Positions 29,357-38,928 of a stretch of 64,000 nucleotides of DNA are shown here, one piece after another. Source of the DNA: Propionivibrio sp. (GTDB taxonomy: Bacteria > Pseudomonadota > Gammaproteobacteria > Burkholderiales > Rhodocyclaceae); NCBI GenBank assembly GCA_029975435.1, contig JARKPC010000011.1, positions 1 through 64,000 of the forward strand. Direction: 5' to 3'. Numbering within the stretch: the first letter of the stretch is position 1; each line of letters starts with the position of its first letter. The position numbers were made by a program, and so were the translations under genes. The notes beneath the pieces were generated by a model, which worked only from the letters and a program-made list of their open reading frames with translations, had not been told where the DNA came from and did no database searches.

Positions 29357-30310
29357 ATGAGAAAACAGTTCAAGCGTGGATTGGCAGTGGGCGTATTGGC
29401 CGCCGGCATGTGCGTTTCGGCCGGAGCCGCCGAGTTCATCAACGTCCTGACGGGCGGCACCAGCGGCGTGTACTACCCGCTCGGCGTGGCCATGTCGCAG
29501 GTCTGGGGCAAGGCAGTGCCGGGCTCGAAAACCTCGGTGCAGGCGACCAAGGCCAGCGCGGAAAACCTGAACCTGTTGCAGGCGGGGCGTGGCGAAGCCG
29601 GAATCTCGCTCGGTGATGCCGTGTCCGATGCGTGGAACGGCAACGAGGAAGCCGGTTTCAAGACTCCTCTGAAGAAATTGCGCGTGATCGCCGCCCTGTG
29701 GCCGAACTACATCCACTTCGTTGCCACGGCGGATTCCGGTATCAAGAGCCTGGCCGACATCAAGGGCAAGAAAATATCCGTCGGCGCGCCGAAATCCGGC
29801 ACGGAACTCAATGTGCGCGCGATCCTCAAGGCAGCCAACATCAGCTACAAGGACTTTGCCAAGGTCGAGTATCTGTCCTACGCGGAGTCAGTGGAACTGA
29901 TGAAGAACAAGCAGCTTGACGTGACCCTGTTGTCGTCGGGCCTCGGCGTGGCGGCGTTGCGCGACCTCGCTGTCTCGCAGAAGGTGGTCTTCCTGACCAT
30001 CCCGGCGGATATCGTCGCCAAAATCAACGACCCCGCGTACTCCGTTGGCGTCATCCCGGCGAAGACCTATGAAGGCCAGGACAGCGACGTGACCACCGTG
30101 TCCATCCAGAATTACCTGGTGACGCAACAGGGGGTGTCGACCGATACCGTCTACACGATGACCAAGTCGATGTTCGAGAACCTCGACCAGTTGGCATCGG
30201 CGCATTCCGCAGGAAAGCAGATCAAGAAGGAAAACGCGGCCAAGAATCCGCCCGCGCCGCTGCATCCGGGGGCCGAGAAGTATTACCGCGAGATCGGCCT
30301 GATCAAGTAA
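29357..30310 (+). CDS. TAXI family TRAP solute-binding protein, right locus
   Basis: 317 aa. The signal peptide (MRKQFKRGLAVGVLAAGMCVSAGA, cleavage about residue 24) is followed by the TAXI motif EFINVLTGGTSGVYYPLGVAMSQ, then LLQAGRGEAGISLGDAVSDAW, IKGKKISVGAPKSGTELNVRAIL and a C-terminal LHPGAEKYYREIGLIK. The start ATG 29357 has AGGAGAGG upstream. Downstream of a sigma54-type promoter and followed by its permease and a DctBD-like pair; probably the receptor whose ligand is sensed or imported by this system. Confidence 0.95.
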   Translation: MRKQFKRGLAVGVLAAGMCVSAGAAEFINVLTGGTSGVYYPLGVAMSQVWGKAVPGSKTSVQATKASAENLNLLQAGRGEAGISLGDAVSDAWNGNEEAGFKTPLKKLRVIAALWPNYIHFVATADSGIKSLADIKGKKISVGAPKSGTELNVRAILKAANISYKDFAKVEYLSYAESVELMKNKQLDVTLLSSGLGVAALRDLAVSQKVVFLTIPADIVAKINDPAYSVGVIPAKTYEGQDSDVTTVSIQNYLVTQQGVSTDTVYTMTKSMFENLDQLASAHSAGKQIKKENAAKNPPAPLHPGAEKYYREIGLIK

Positions 30311-30353
30311 CCCGGCGCATTTCAACAGGAAACTGCATCATTCACTCCCCTTG

Positions 30354-30371
30354 CTGCCGGCGATCCGGCAG
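30354..30371 (+). other. hairpin between SBP and permease genes
   Basis: Perfect 7-bp stem CTGCCGG, loop CGAT, CCGGCAG, without a U-tract. It sits in the 144-base gap 30311-30454 and may let the abundant binding protein be expressed above the permease (common in TRAP and ABC operons; inference). Confidence 0.45.
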
Positions 30372-30454
30372 GAGGGGGCGAGATTGCCTTGCCGTGTATT
30401 GGTCGGTCGCATGAATCGAACAGCCGTCGGCAGGGATCAGTATGAGGGGACATC

Positions 30455-32539
30455 ATGAGCAAGCAAACTACGGGAAACCCGGCGCACCCGCAGCCGGAGG
30501 CTTCCGACTTTGAAGAGCACGGCCACCAGCGTCAGCTGGCCGGCTGGGCAGGGCGCGTGGCCATCACCGGAGCCCTGGTGTTTTCGGCCTACCAACTGAC
30601 CGTTGCCGCGTTCCATCCGTTTTCCAGCCTGATCATTCGGTCGCTCCATGTGAGCTTCCTGATGATGCTGATCTTCTTCTTCTATCCGCGGCGCCGCGGC
30701 AGTCACTCCGGCAAGCTGCCATGGTATGACTTCGTCCTGGCCATGGTGAGTTTCTCCCTGGGCTTCTACCACATGGTTTTCGAGGCCGACCTTATCGCGC
30801 GTTCCGGCGATCCGACCATGCCGGACCTGGTGGTGGCCACCCTCGCCTCGATTCTGGTGTTCGAGGCCGCGCGCCGGGTCGTGGGATTGGCTCTGCCGAT
30901 CGTCTGCGGAACCTTTCTGCTCTATGCGTTCTTCGGGCAATATCTCCCCGACGCCTTAGCCCACCGTGGCTTTGGGTTCGACCAGATCGTCAGCCAACTC
31001 TATCTCGGCAGCGACGGCATTCTGGGCACGCCGACCCTGGTATCGGCCACCTACATTTTCCTGTTCATCTTGTTCGGTGCTTTCCTCGAACATGCGGGAA
31101 TGATCAATCTGTTCAATTCCCTGGCGCTCGGACTGGTCGGACACGCCCAGGGCGGACCGGCCAAGGTGGCGGTCATGGCGACCGGCATGATGGGAACCAT
31201 CTCGGGTTCCGGCGTGGCCAACGTGTTGACCATCGGCCAGTTCACCATTCCGCTGATGACACGCTTCGGTTATTCGCGGACTTTCGCCGGGGCTGTTGTG
31301 GCAACGTCCTCCATGGGCGGACAGATCATGCCGCCGGTCATGGGGGCGGTGGCTTTCATCATGGCGGAAACGCTCGATGTCCCTTATGCCGAGGTCGTCA
31401 AGGCGGCGATCATCCCCGCTGCTCTTTATTACTTCACCGCTTTCTGGATGGTTCACCTGGAAGCCGGCCGCCTGAAACTTCTCGGCATGCCCAAGGACCA
31501 GTGCCCGAATCCGTGGCGGGCGCTCAAGGAGCAGTGGTATCTGGCCCTGCCTCTGGCTGCACTGGTATTCATGCTGTTCAACGGATTCACGCCGATGTTC
31601 TCGGGGATGATGGGGCTCGCGCTGACGGCCATCCTGATTCTCGGTGCGGCACTGGCCGCGCGCATGTCCGCGACGGCGTTGCGCTACGTCTTCTGGTTCG
31701 CACTCGGCCTCGGTGCGGCATCGTTCGTCAAGTGGGGCATCGTGCCGGTGATCGCACTCATTGGCGTGCTGGTTGTTGGCTGTTTCTTCGTCAAAGGAGG
31801 CAGCAAGACGCTGCATACGATGCGTTCCGGACTTATTGACGGGGCCAAGCAGGCACTTGGCGTAGGGATTGCCTGTGCGATTGTCGGCGTGATCATCGGG
31901 GTCCTGACGCTCACGGGGGCGGCCACCAACTTTGCCGGATTCATCCTCGAAATTGGCGAGATGAGCCTGTTCCTTTCACTCTTCCTGACGATGGTGGTGT
32001 GTCTCATCCTCGGCATGGGCATTCCGACGATTCCCAACTACATCATCACCAGTTCGATCGCCGCGCCCGCGCTGCTCAAGTTGGGCGTGCCGCTGATGGT
32101 CAGTCACATGTTCGTCTTCTACTTCGGAATCATGGCCGACCTGACGCCGCCAGTGGCACTCGCTGCCTTTGCCGCGGCATCGATTGCCAAGGAGTCGGCA
32201 ATGAAGATCGGCTTCAAGGCCACGCAGATCGCCGTCGCCGGTTTTGTGGTCCCGTACATGGCGGTCTATGCTCCTGCGTTGATGCTGCAGGGCGATGCGG
32301 GTTGGCTGGCCGTGGTCTATATCGTGTTCAAGGCGGTGTTGGCGATCTTCCTGTGGGGCGCCGCGGCCATTGGCTACCTCTGGGCGCCGCTCAGCGTGGC
32401 GGAACGGATCTTGGCCACGGCAGCAGCAGGGTCTCTGGTGGTGGCTATGCCCATGACGGATGAGGTCGGCTTCGCCTGCGCGGTCGTCTTCGTGGTCTGG
32501 CATTTCCTTCGGAAGAAGCAGCAACTGGTTCCGGCCTGA
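30455..32539 (+). CDS. TRAP transporter fused permease (TAXI type), right locus
   Basis: 694 aa fused DctQM-type membrane protein. The same landmarks as the left paralog are present: LFGAFLEHAGMINLFNSLALGLVGHAQGGPAKVAVMATGMMGTISGSGVANV, MGGQIMPPVMGAVAFIMAE and ILGMGIPTIPNYIITSSIAAPALLKLGVP. The N-terminal hydrophilic lead (about 30 aa) is poorly conserved. ATG 30455 follows GAGGGGAC. Second gene of the operon, followed by a 12-bp dyad and then the sensor kinase. Confidence 0.94.
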   Translation: MSKQTTGNPAHPQPEASDFEEHGHQRQLAGWAGRVAITGALVFSAYQLTVAAFHPFSSLIIRSLHVSFLMMLIFFFYPRRRGSHSGKLPWYDFVLAMVSFSLGFYHMVFEADLIARSGDPTMPDLVVATLASILVFEAARRVVGLALPIVCGTFLLYAFFGQYLPDALAHRGFGFDQIVSQLYLGSDGILGTPTLVSATYIFLFILFGAFLEHAGMINLFNSLALGLVGHAQGGPAKVAVMATGMMGTISGSGVANVLTIGQFTIPLMTRFGYSRTFAGAVVATSSMGGQIMPPVMGAVAFIMAETLDVPYAEVVKAAIIPAALYYFTAFWMVHLEAGRLKLLGMPKDQCPNPWRALKEQWYLALPLAALVFMLFNGFTPMFSGMMGLALTAILILGAALAARMSATALRYVFWFALGLGAASFVKWGIVPVIALIGVLVVGCFFVKGGSKTLHTMRSGLIDGAKQALGVGIACAIVGVIIGVLTLTGAATNFAGFILEIGEMSLFLSLFLTMVVCLILGMGIPTIPNYIITSSIAAPALLKLGVPLMVSHMFVFYFGIMADLTPPVALAAFAAASIAKESAMKIGFKATQIAVAGFVVPYMAVYAPALMLQGDAGWLAVVYIVFKAVLAIFLWGAAAIGYLWAPLSVAERILATAAAGSLVVAMPMTDEVGFACAVVFVVWHFLRKKQQLVPA

Positions 32540-32556
32540 CCGGGCTGGCCGAGAAT

Positions 32557-32588
32557 CGGCATTGCGCCGCATAATTGGCGCAATGCCG
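32557..32588 (+). other. perfect 12-bp inverted repeat after the TRAP permease
   Basis: CGGCATTGCGCC, loop of 8, GGCGCAATGCCG. On the plus strand it is followed by nine A rather than U, so it is not a standard plus-strand terminator. It could be an operator, a processing site, or a U-less terminator. Confidence 0.6.
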
Positions 32589-32589
32589 C

Positions 32590-32634
32590 AAAAAAAAAGT
32601 GCGCACCCGGAGTGCTTGCGGGTTCTCCGGGTGC
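32590..32634 (-). terminator. minus-strand intrinsic terminator within the permease-dctB gap
   Basis: Read on the minus strand: GCACCCGGAG, loop of 12, CTCCGGGTGC, GCAC, then nine T. The shape is right for an intrinsic terminator, but no gene on that strand precedes it; it would stop antisense transcription coming from dctB. Confidence 0.5.
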
Positions 32635-32661
32635 GTTGAGGCCAACTACGAAATCGAACGC

Positions 32662-34515
32662 ATGCGAACTGCCGCCAGCTTTCCTCCACGCACGGGCCGC
32701 CCGTGGATCTGGCCAGTGCTTCGGCGACTGGCGCTCACCCTGGTCGCCTGCGTAATGGTTGGATGGGGCGTGCGCGAAGCCGTGCTCGTTCGGCAACTCG
32801 ATTTACTTGCCCAGCAGTCGAGACAGCATGTCGAGTTCTACCGCATGAGCCTGGAATCCTTGCTCTCGCGCAACGAATCGCTGCCCCGCATCATCGCCAT
32901 CGAGGACCGGCTGAAGGGTTTGCTCGCCAACCCCGCAGACCGGAAGGCGCAGGACGAGGCCAATCGCTACCTGCTCGACGTAAAAAACGGCGCGGACATC
33001 AACGCCACCTATCTGATGGACCGCGATGGGTTGACCCTGGCAGCGAGCAATTTCCAGTTGCCCGGCTCGTACGTTGGACACAACTACGGCTACCGCCCCT
33101 ATTTCCTGGAGGCGATGCACGGCGGCCTCGGAAGGTTCTATGGCGTCGGCGCGACAACGGGCGAACCCGGCTATTTTCTGGCCGCACCGATAGCGGGCCG
33201 TGAAGGCGCGATCGGCACCGTCGTGGTCAAGATCAGCCTGGAGAACTTCGAATCGGCGTTGGCGCGCAATGGCGATCCTGTCCTGCTGGTCGACGCCAAC
33301 GGCGTGGTGGTCCTCGCGTCCATGCCGGAGCTCAAGTATCAGTTCCTGATGCCGCTCGAAGCAGGGGTCACGCAACAGATAGGCTTGTCGCGCCAGTATG
33401 GCGATCAGCAGCTGCGTCCGCTGGGCATGAGCCTGCGCTTGCAGGATGAGCCGCAGCGGATCCGGGCCGCGTTGCCGGGCAGAGCCCCTGACACCTTTCT
33501 GGTGCAGTCGGTGAAGACGGGGTCGTTGGGATGGTCGATCGTGCTGCTCTCGCAGACCCGGCAGGAACGGCAGAGTGCACTTCTGGCCGGGGTGGCCGCT
33601 GGCCTCGCGGTGGCGTTCGTCATGTCCTTGGTTTTTTTCTTCCGGCTGAACATCCGGCGTTACAACGAACGACGGCAGGCTGAAGCGGCATTGCGTCAGG
33701 CTCACGCCGATCTGGAAAAGCGCATCGCGGAGCGGACGGCCGACCTGACGGCGACCAACGTCTCGCTCGAAGAAAAAATCGGCGCGCTGAAGACGACAGA
33801 AACCATCCTGCGCGAAACGCGCGACAGCGCTGTTCAGGCCGGGAAACTCGCCGTGCTTGGGCAAATGTCGGCAGGGATCAGCCACGAATTGAACCAACCG
33901 CTGACTGCACTGCACACCTTGGCCGACAATGCGGTCGATCTGCTCGGTCGCGGCGATTTGGATGAGGTGCGCGAAAACCTCGGGTTGATCCGACAGATGG
34001 CAGTGCGCATGGGGCGCATTGTCGGCGAAATCAAGAGCTTTACGCGCAAGCCATCGCTGGAGCGCCGTCCAGTGGAAGTTGCAGGGCTCGTAGTACAGGC
34101 GCTGATGCTGGTGGAGGCTCGTCGGAGGCAGGTGGAAGCCCAGATCGACACGCAAGGCGTTCCTGGCGACCTGCGCGTGCGGGCTGATCCGCAGCGGCTC
34201 GAGCAGGTGCTGGTCAATCTCCTGCTCAACGCGCTGGACGCCCTCGCGGAAGCGCCGGACAAACGCATCGAGGTGGCGGCCAGCCGGGCGGTCGGGCGGG
34301 TGCGTATCGTGGTGCGGGACAGCGGGTGCGGCATCGCCGAAGCGGCGTTGCCGCACCTTTTCGAGCCGTTCTTCACCACCAAGTCGGCGGGGCAGGGTCT
34401 CGGGCTGGGCCTGGCCATCTCGCGCATGATTGCCAGCGAACTGGGCGGCAGCCTCGATGCCTGCAACAGCGGCGCCGGAGGCGCGGAATTCACCGTGGAA
34501 CTGGAGGAAGCATGA
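32662..34515 (+). CDS. dctB: DctB-like sensor histidine kinase
   Basis: 617 aa membrane kinase. TM1 at about 20-38, then a periplasmic double-PDC/Cache sensor (about 40-300) with the C4-dicarboxylate sensor patterns YLMDRDGLTLAASNF, GHNYGYRPYF and GVGATTGEPGYFLAAPI. TM2 is near 310-330, followed by a coiled coil and HisKA with H408 in GISHELNQPLTAL, then HATPase with LVNLLLNALDAL, VRDSGCGI and GLGLGLAISRMI. The start ATG 32662 is chosen over in-frame 32575, which lies inside the hairpin region; no strong ribosome site is present for either. It overlaps dctD by ATGA. Confidence 0.92.
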   Translation: MRTAASFPPRTGRPWIWPVLRRLALTLVACVMVGWGVREAVLVRQLDLLAQQSRQHVEFYRMSLESLLSRNESLPRIIAIEDRLKGLLANPADRKAQDEANRYLLDVKNGADINATYLMDRDGLTLAASNFQLPGSYVGHNYGYRPYFLEAMHGGLGRFYGVGATTGEPGYFLAAPIAGREGAIGTVVVKISLENFESALARNGDPVLLVDANGVVVLASMPELKYQFLMPLEAGVTQQIGLSRQYGDQQLRPLGMSLRLQDEPQRIRAALPGRAPDTFLVQSVKTGSLGWSIVLLSQTRQERQSALLAGVAAGLAVAFVMSLVFFFRLNIRRYNERRQAEAALRQAHADLEKRIAERTADLTATNVSLEEKIGALKTTETILRETRDSAVQAGKLAVLGQMSAGISHELNQPLTALHTLADNAVDLLGRGDLDEVRENLGLIRQMAVRMGRIVGEIKSFTRKPSLERRPVEVAGLVVQALMLVEARRRQVEAQIDTQGVPGDLRVRADPQRLEQVLVNLLLNALDALAEAPDKRIEVAASRAVGRVRIVVRDSGCGIAEAALPHLFEPFFTTKSAGQGLGLGLAISRMIASELGGSLDACNSGAGGAEFTVELEEA

Positions 34516-35855
34516 ACCCCGACGACACCGGCGCGCCGACGTGGCCGGTCTATCTGATCGAAGACGACGAATCGGTCCTGCGCGCCTGTGCGCAGGCGCT
34601 TAAGTTGGCCGACCTGGAAGTGCGCAGCTTCGACAGTGCGGAGAAGGCGTTGGCTGCGTTCGACGAAGATCCGCCGGCGGTGGTCGTCAGCGATGTGCGC
34701 CTGGCCGGCATGAGCGGCCTGGAACTGCTCGACGTGGTGTGGCGGCGCGACCGCGATGTGCCGGTGATCCTGATCACCGGCCACGGCGACGTGTCGATGG
34801 CGGTGCAGGCCATGCGCGCGCATGCCTACGACTTCATTGAGAAGCCGTTCAGTTCGTCGCGGCTGGTCGACGTGGTGCGCCGCGCGCTGGAACGGCGGGC
34901 GCTGCTCCTGGAGAACCGCGTGCTGCGCGAACAGCTCGGGAGCATGCGCGAGATACCCCTGATCGGCGCGTCCGAGAGCATCCAGCGCGTGGCGCGGACG
35001 ATCGACTCTCTCGCCGCGACCGACGTGGACATCCTGATCCACGGCGAGACCGGCACCGGCAAGGAAGTCGTAGCACACGCGCTGCACACGCGCAGCGGGC
35101 GCACCGGCCCGTTCGTGGCGCTGAATTGCGGGGCCCTGCCGGAATCAGTCTTCGAAAGCGAGATATTCGGCCACGAAACCGGCGCGTTCACCGGCGCCGA
35201 CAAGCGGCGCATCGGCAAGATCGAATATGCGAGCGACGGCACCCTGTTCCTCGACGAGATCGAGTCGATGCCGCTGGCGCTGCAGGTCAAGCTGTTGCGC
35301 GTGCTGCAGGAGCGGCGCGTCGAGCGCCTTGGCAGCAACGTCAGCATCCCGGTGAATTGCCGTATCGTCGCCGCGACCAAGACCGACCTCAAGCGCCTGT
35401 CGGACCATGGCGGGTTCCGCGCCGACTTGTACTACCGGCTGAACGTGGTGACCATCGAACTGCCGCCGCTGCGGCAGCGCCTCAACGACATCGCGCCGTT
35501 GATGACCTACTTTCTGGCCCAGGCCGCGCGCCGCTTCAACCGCGAGGTTCCGGCCTGGACGGAGCAGGACCTGTTTCGCTGGCAGCACCACGACTGGCCT
35601 GGCAACGTGCGCGAACTCAAGGCTGTCGCCGAAAGGATCTGCCTCGGAGTCGGCGACGGGCTGGAAACGGTCTCTGCGCCTGCCGTCTCGCTCGCCGCGC
35701 GCATGGAAAACTACGAGCGCGGCCTGATCCGCGAGGCCCTGCGCGGCGCGCGCGGGAACGTCACGGAGGCCGCCGAGCGGCTGCACCTGCCGAAGAAAAC
35801 GCTTTACGACAAGCTGGCGCGGCACCAGCTCGATCCGGAGACGTTCCGCGGTTGA
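34512..35855 (+). CDS. dctD: DctD-like sigma54-dependent response regulator
   Basis: 447 aa NtrC-family activator. Receiver domain with phospho-acceptor D61 in VVVSDVRLAG and K111 in EKPFSS. AAA+ domain with Walker A GETGTGKE (178-185), GAFTGA at 224-229 (sigma54 contact loop, intact) and Walker B GTLFLDE (243-249). C-terminal Fis-type HTH in GNVTEAAERLHLPKKTLYDKL. The start ATG 34512 overlaps the dctB stop. Its presence together with a -24/-12 promoter upstream of the right TRAP genes indicates it activates that operon. Confidence 0.95.
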   Translation: MNPDDTGAPTWPVYLIEDDESVLRACAQALKLADLEVRSFDSAEKALAAFDEDPPAVVVSDVRLAGMSGLELLDVVWRRDRDVPVILITGHGDVSMAVQAMRAHAYDFIEKPFSSSRLVDVVRRALERRALLLENRVLREQLGSMREIPLIGASESIQRVARTIDSLAATDVDILIHGETGTGKEVVAHALHTRSGRTGPFVALNCGALPESVFESEIFGHETGAFTGADKRRIGKIEYASDGTLFLDEIESMPLALQVKLLRVLQERRVERLGSNVSIPVNCRIVAATKTDLKRLSDHGGFRADLYYRLNVVTIELPPLRQRLNDIAPLMTYFLAQAARRFNREVPAWTEQDLFRWQHHDWPGNVRELKAVAERICLGVGDGLETVSAPAVSLAARMENYERGLIREALRGARGNVTEAAERLHLPKKTLYDKLARHQLDPETFRG

Positions 35856-35868
35856 GTTGCTCAATGGA

Positions 35869-35893
35869 AAAAGCCTCCATCATGGAGGCTTTT
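35869..35893. terminator. bidirectional terminator between dctD and cytochrome c gene
   Basis: AAAAGCCTCCAT, one base, ATGGAGGCTTTT: a perfect 12-bp dyad with A- and T-rich flanks, 14 bases after the dctD stop and 34 bases beyond the converging cytochrome gene. It should work for both. Confidence 0.88.
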
Positions 35894-35926
35894 CAATGGG
35901 GCGACAGAGGGTCGAATGTGACGGGC

Positions 35927-36268
35927 TTATTTCAGGCCGAGAATCCACTTGGCCAGCTTCGCGGCCTCGTCCGGTTTGACCGTGGCGTTAGGCGGCATGA
36001 ACGGGAGCGTGGCCTTGCCTTCCTTCTGCCAGCCCACTCCGGCCGGGGTCGGCGTTCCCTTGACGATAGTCGTGGCCAGCTTGGCTTCGGCGTCCTTCTG
36101 CCCCGCATATTTCTGGGCAACTTCCTTGTAGGTCGGGCCGATCAGCTTCTTGTCGACCGTGTGGCAGGCCAGACAGCCCTTGGCCTTGGCCAGGGCTTCG
36201 TCGGCCAGGCTGGCTCCCGAGCATAGGATTCCGGCGGCGATCAACAGGGATGCGTGGATGACTTTCAT
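35927..36268 (-). CDS. class I c-type cytochrome (c551/c552-like)
   Basis: 113 aa. The signal peptide (about 1-22, ending SLA) is followed by the haem site CLACH (CxxCH) near residue 32 and IGPTYKEVAQKYAGQ; the axial methionine is probably that in FMPPNATV. A soluble periplasmic electron carrier, for example feeding a terminal oxidase or nitrite reductase. Single gene. Confidence 0.93.
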   Translation of the reverse strand: MKVIHASLLIAAGILCSGASLADEALAKAKGCLACHTVDKKLIGPTYKEVAQKYAGQKDAEAKLATTIVKGTPTPAGVGWQKEGKATLPFMPPNATVKPDEAAKLAKWILGLK

Positions 36269-36342
36269 TCGTTCGCTCCGTTCAATGGTGTGAGGTGGCT
36301 TGGCAAAAAAACTTCATTGTGATTTTGGTGCAACGGCAAAGT

Positions 36343-36960
36343 TCAGCTTCGCGCTGACGTGGCGAGCAGGACCCCGGCACCGATGAACACGCCGCCGAAG
36401 AAGCGGTTCTGCGCTTTCATGGCGCGAAGGTCATGCAGCCAGCGGCGCAGACGCGTGGCCAGCAGCGCGTATCCGGACATCACGATCGTATCGACGCCGC
36501 ACATGGTGGCGGCGAGGATCAGGAACTGAAGCCATTGCGGCCGCGTCGGGTCGATGAACTGCGGCGTCAGCGCCGCGATGAACACGATGGCCTTGGGGTT
36601 GGTCAGGTTGACCAGCAGGCCCTGCACGAACAGGCCGCTCGGTTTGACCGCAACGCCCTCTTCGTTCAGCGCCTGCGGGATGTCGCGCCATTTCTGGATG
36701 CCGAGCCAGATGAGGTAGCCCGCGCCGCAAAACTTCATGACGTTGAAGGCCGTCGTCGATGCGGAGAGCAACGCGCCGAGTCCGGCGGCGACAACGCACA
36801 ACTGGATCGCCAGCGCGCTTTGCAGACCGAGAATGGCGCGCAGGGCGGACCAGTAGCCGTGGCGAAGGCCAACGCTCATGCTCGTCGCCGCTCCCGGGCC
36901 GGGAGAGACGGCGATGAGGATGGCCGCCAGCAGGAAGGCCAGCCAGGTCGTCAGGTCCAT
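36343..36960 (-). CDS. LysE/RhtB family amino-acid exporter
   Basis: 205 aa with about six TM helices. The family N-terminal pattern ISPGPGAATSMSVGLRHGYWSALRAILGLQ and the LVNLTNPKAIVFIAALTPQFI segment are clear. Exports amino acids or similar; substrate not predictable. Four bases downstream of ilvD on the same strand, which suggests co-expression with branched-chain amino acid synthesis (inference). Confidence 0.92.
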   Translation of the reverse strand: MDLTTWLAFLLAAILIAVSPGPGAATSMSVGLRHGYWSALRAILGLQSALAIQLCVVAAGLGALLSASTTAFNVMKFCGAGYLIWLGIQKWRDIPQALNEEGVAVKPSGLFVQGLLVNLTNPKAIVFIAALTPQFIDPTRPQWLQFLILAATMCGVDTIVMSGYALLATRLRRWLHDLRAMKAQNRFFGGVFIGAGVLLATSARS

Positions 36961-36964
36961 CGGA

Positions 36965-38821
36965 TCAACGCCGCTTCAGTTGACTGACGTCGCGCACGGC
37001 ACCCTTGGCGGCGGAAGTGGCCATCAGCGAATACGCCTGCAACGAAGCTGACACAAGGCGCTTCCGCGCGGCCGCCGGGGCCCAGGCGTTCTCGCCCTTG
37101 GCCTCCATCGCCGCGCGCCGCTTCTGCAGTTCGGCTTCGGGCACCGCGAGGTGGATGCGGCGGTTCGGGATATCGATCTCGATCGCGTCGCCGTTTTCCA
37201 CAAGCCCGATCAGGCCGCCTTCCGCGGCTTCCGGCGAGACGTGACCGATACACAGGCCCGACGAGCCGCCCGAGAAACGTCCGTCGGTGACCAGCGCGCA
37301 GACCTTGCCGAGGTGCTTGGACTTGAGGTACGAGGTCGGGTAGAGCATTTCCTGCATGCCCGGCCCACCCTTCGGACCTTCATAACGGATCAGCACGACT
37401 TCGCCGGGCTTGACCTCGTCGCCGAGGATGCCCTGCACCGCGGCATCCTGACTTTCGAAGACGTGGGCGGTGCCGGTGAACTTCCAGATGCTCTCATCGA
37501 CGCCCGCCGTTTTCACGATGCACCCTTCTTCGGCGAGGTTTCCATAGAGGACGGCAAGGCCGCCGTCCTGCGAGAAGGCATGCGCCTTGTCGCGGATACA
37601 ACCGCGGGCCCGGTCGAGATCGAGCTCTGGGAAACGTGCCGCCTGCGAGAAAGCCGTCTGGCTGGGCACGCCGCCGGGCGCGGCCTTGAAGAATTCATAC
37701 ACGTCCTGACTGTGAGCGCGGTGCATCACGTCCCATAGGTCGAGCGCCTCGCCGAGTGTCCGCGTGTGGACGGTCGGGACGTTGCGGTGGATCAGGCCGC
37801 AGCGGTCAAGCTCTCCGAGGATGCCGAAGATGCCGCCGGCGCGATGCACGTCCTCGAGGTGCTTTTCGCTCGAAGGTGCGACCTTGCACAGGCAGGGGAC
37901 CTTGCGCGAAATACGGTCGATGTCGGACATGGAAAACTCGACGCCGGCCTCGCGCGCGATGGCCAGGAGGTGCAGCACGGTGTTCGTCGAGCCGCCCATC
38001 GCCACGTCGAGCGACATGGCGTTCTCGAATACTTCGTAGGTGGCGATGCCGCGCGGAAGCACCGATGTGTCGTTGTGTTCATAGTAGCGGCGGCAGAGCT
38101 CGACGATCTGCTGCCCGGCCTTGACGAACAGTTGCTTGCGGTCGGCATGCGTGGCGACCAGCGTGCCGTTGCCCGGCAGCGCCAGACCGAGCGCCTCGGA
38201 GAGGCAGTTCATCGAGTTGGCGGTGAACATTCCGGAGCACGAGCCGCAGGTCGGGCAGGCCGAACGCTCGACGGCTTCCACCTCGGCGTCGGATACGCTG
38301 CTGTCGGCAGCCTTGACCATCGCGTCGATCAGGTCCAGGTGGATCGTCTTGCCGCCGAGGACGGCCTTTCCGGCTTCCATCGGGCCGCCGGAAACGATGA
38401 TCGTCGGAACGTTGATGCGCATCGCGGCCATCAGCATTCCCGGTGTGATCTTGTCGCAGTTGGTGATGCACACCATGGCGTCGGCGCAGTGGGCATTGAC
38501 CATGTACTCGACGGAGTCGGCGATCAGGTCGCGCGAGGGCAGCGAGTAGAGCATGCCGTCGTGTCCCATGGCGATGCCGTCGTCGATGGCGATCGTGTTG
38601 AACTCCTTGGCCACGCCGCCGGCCGCCTCGATGGCGCCGGCCACCAGTTGGCCGAGATCCTTGAGGTGGACGTGGCCGGGCACGAACTGCGTGAAGGAGT
38701 TGACGACGGCGATGATCGGCTTGCCGAAATCGCCGTCCTTCATGCCGGTGGCGCGCCAGAGGGCACGTGCGCCGGCCATGTTGCGGCCGTGGGTGGAGGT
38801 GCGGGAGCGATAGGCGGGCAT
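36965..38821 (-). CDS. ilvD: dihydroxy-acid dehydratase
   Basis: 618 aa [Fe-S] enzyme dehydrating 2,3-dihydroxy acids in valine, isoleucine and pantothenate synthesis. Iron-sulfur and Mg motifs: [15 protein letters not shown] and [19 protein letters not shown]. The start ATG 38821 ([17 protein letters not shown]) has TTTTGGAGA upstream; the in-frame codon at 38848 is less likely. Typical length for the E. coli-type enzyme. Divergent from lgt. Confidence 0.97.
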   Translation of the reverse strand: MPAYRSRTSTHGRNMAGARALWRATGMKDGDFGKPIIAVVNSFTQFVPGHVHLKDLGQLVAGAIEAAGGVAKEFNTIAIDDGIAMGHDGMLYSLPSRDLIADSVEYMVNAHCADAMVCITNCDKITPGMLMAAMRINVPTIIVSGGPMEAGKAVLGGKTIHLDLIDAMVKAADSSVSDAEVEAVERSACPTCGSCSGMFTANSMNCLSEALGLALPGNGTLVATHADRKQLFVKAGQQIVELCRRYYEHNDTSVLPRGIATYEVFENAMSLDVAMGGSTNTVLHLLAIAREAGVEFSMSDIDRISRKVPCLCKVAPSSEKHLEDVHRAGGIFGILGELDRCGLIHRNVPTVHTRTLGEALDLWDVMHRAHSQDVYEFFKAAPGGVPSQTAFSQAARFPELDLDRARGCIRDKAHAFSQDGGLAVLYGNLAEEGCIVKTAGVDESIWKFTGTAHVFESQDAAVQGILGDEVKPGEVVLIRYEGPKGGPGMQEMLYPTSYLKSKHLGKVCALVTDGRFSGGSSGLCIGHVSPEAAEGGLIGLVENGDAIEIDIPNRRIHLAVPEAELQKRRAAMEAKGENAWAPAAARKRLVSASLQAYSLMATSAAKGAVRDVSQLKRR

Positions 38822-38871
38822 GAGCGTCTCCAAAACAAAAAGCGCCAACAGCGGCGCATGGGGCTGGAAGA

Positions 38872-38877
38872 TATAAT
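38872..38877 (+). promoter_or_regulatory. -10 element upstream of lgt
   Basis: TATAAT 52 bases before the lgt ATG, in the 107-base gap shared with ilvD. No good -35 lies 16-18 bases ahead, so it is a partial assignment. Confidence 0.4.
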
Positions 38878-38928
38878 GCCGATTCTATCCGAAGAACTGC
38901 CGGTTGGTCCGGTGGATAATCTCTGCCC

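Noticed and set aside
32803-34356. 517-codon frame opposite the dctB-like gene
   Set aside because: Antisense shadow; the plus-strand frame has intact kinase motifs and overlaps dctD correctly.
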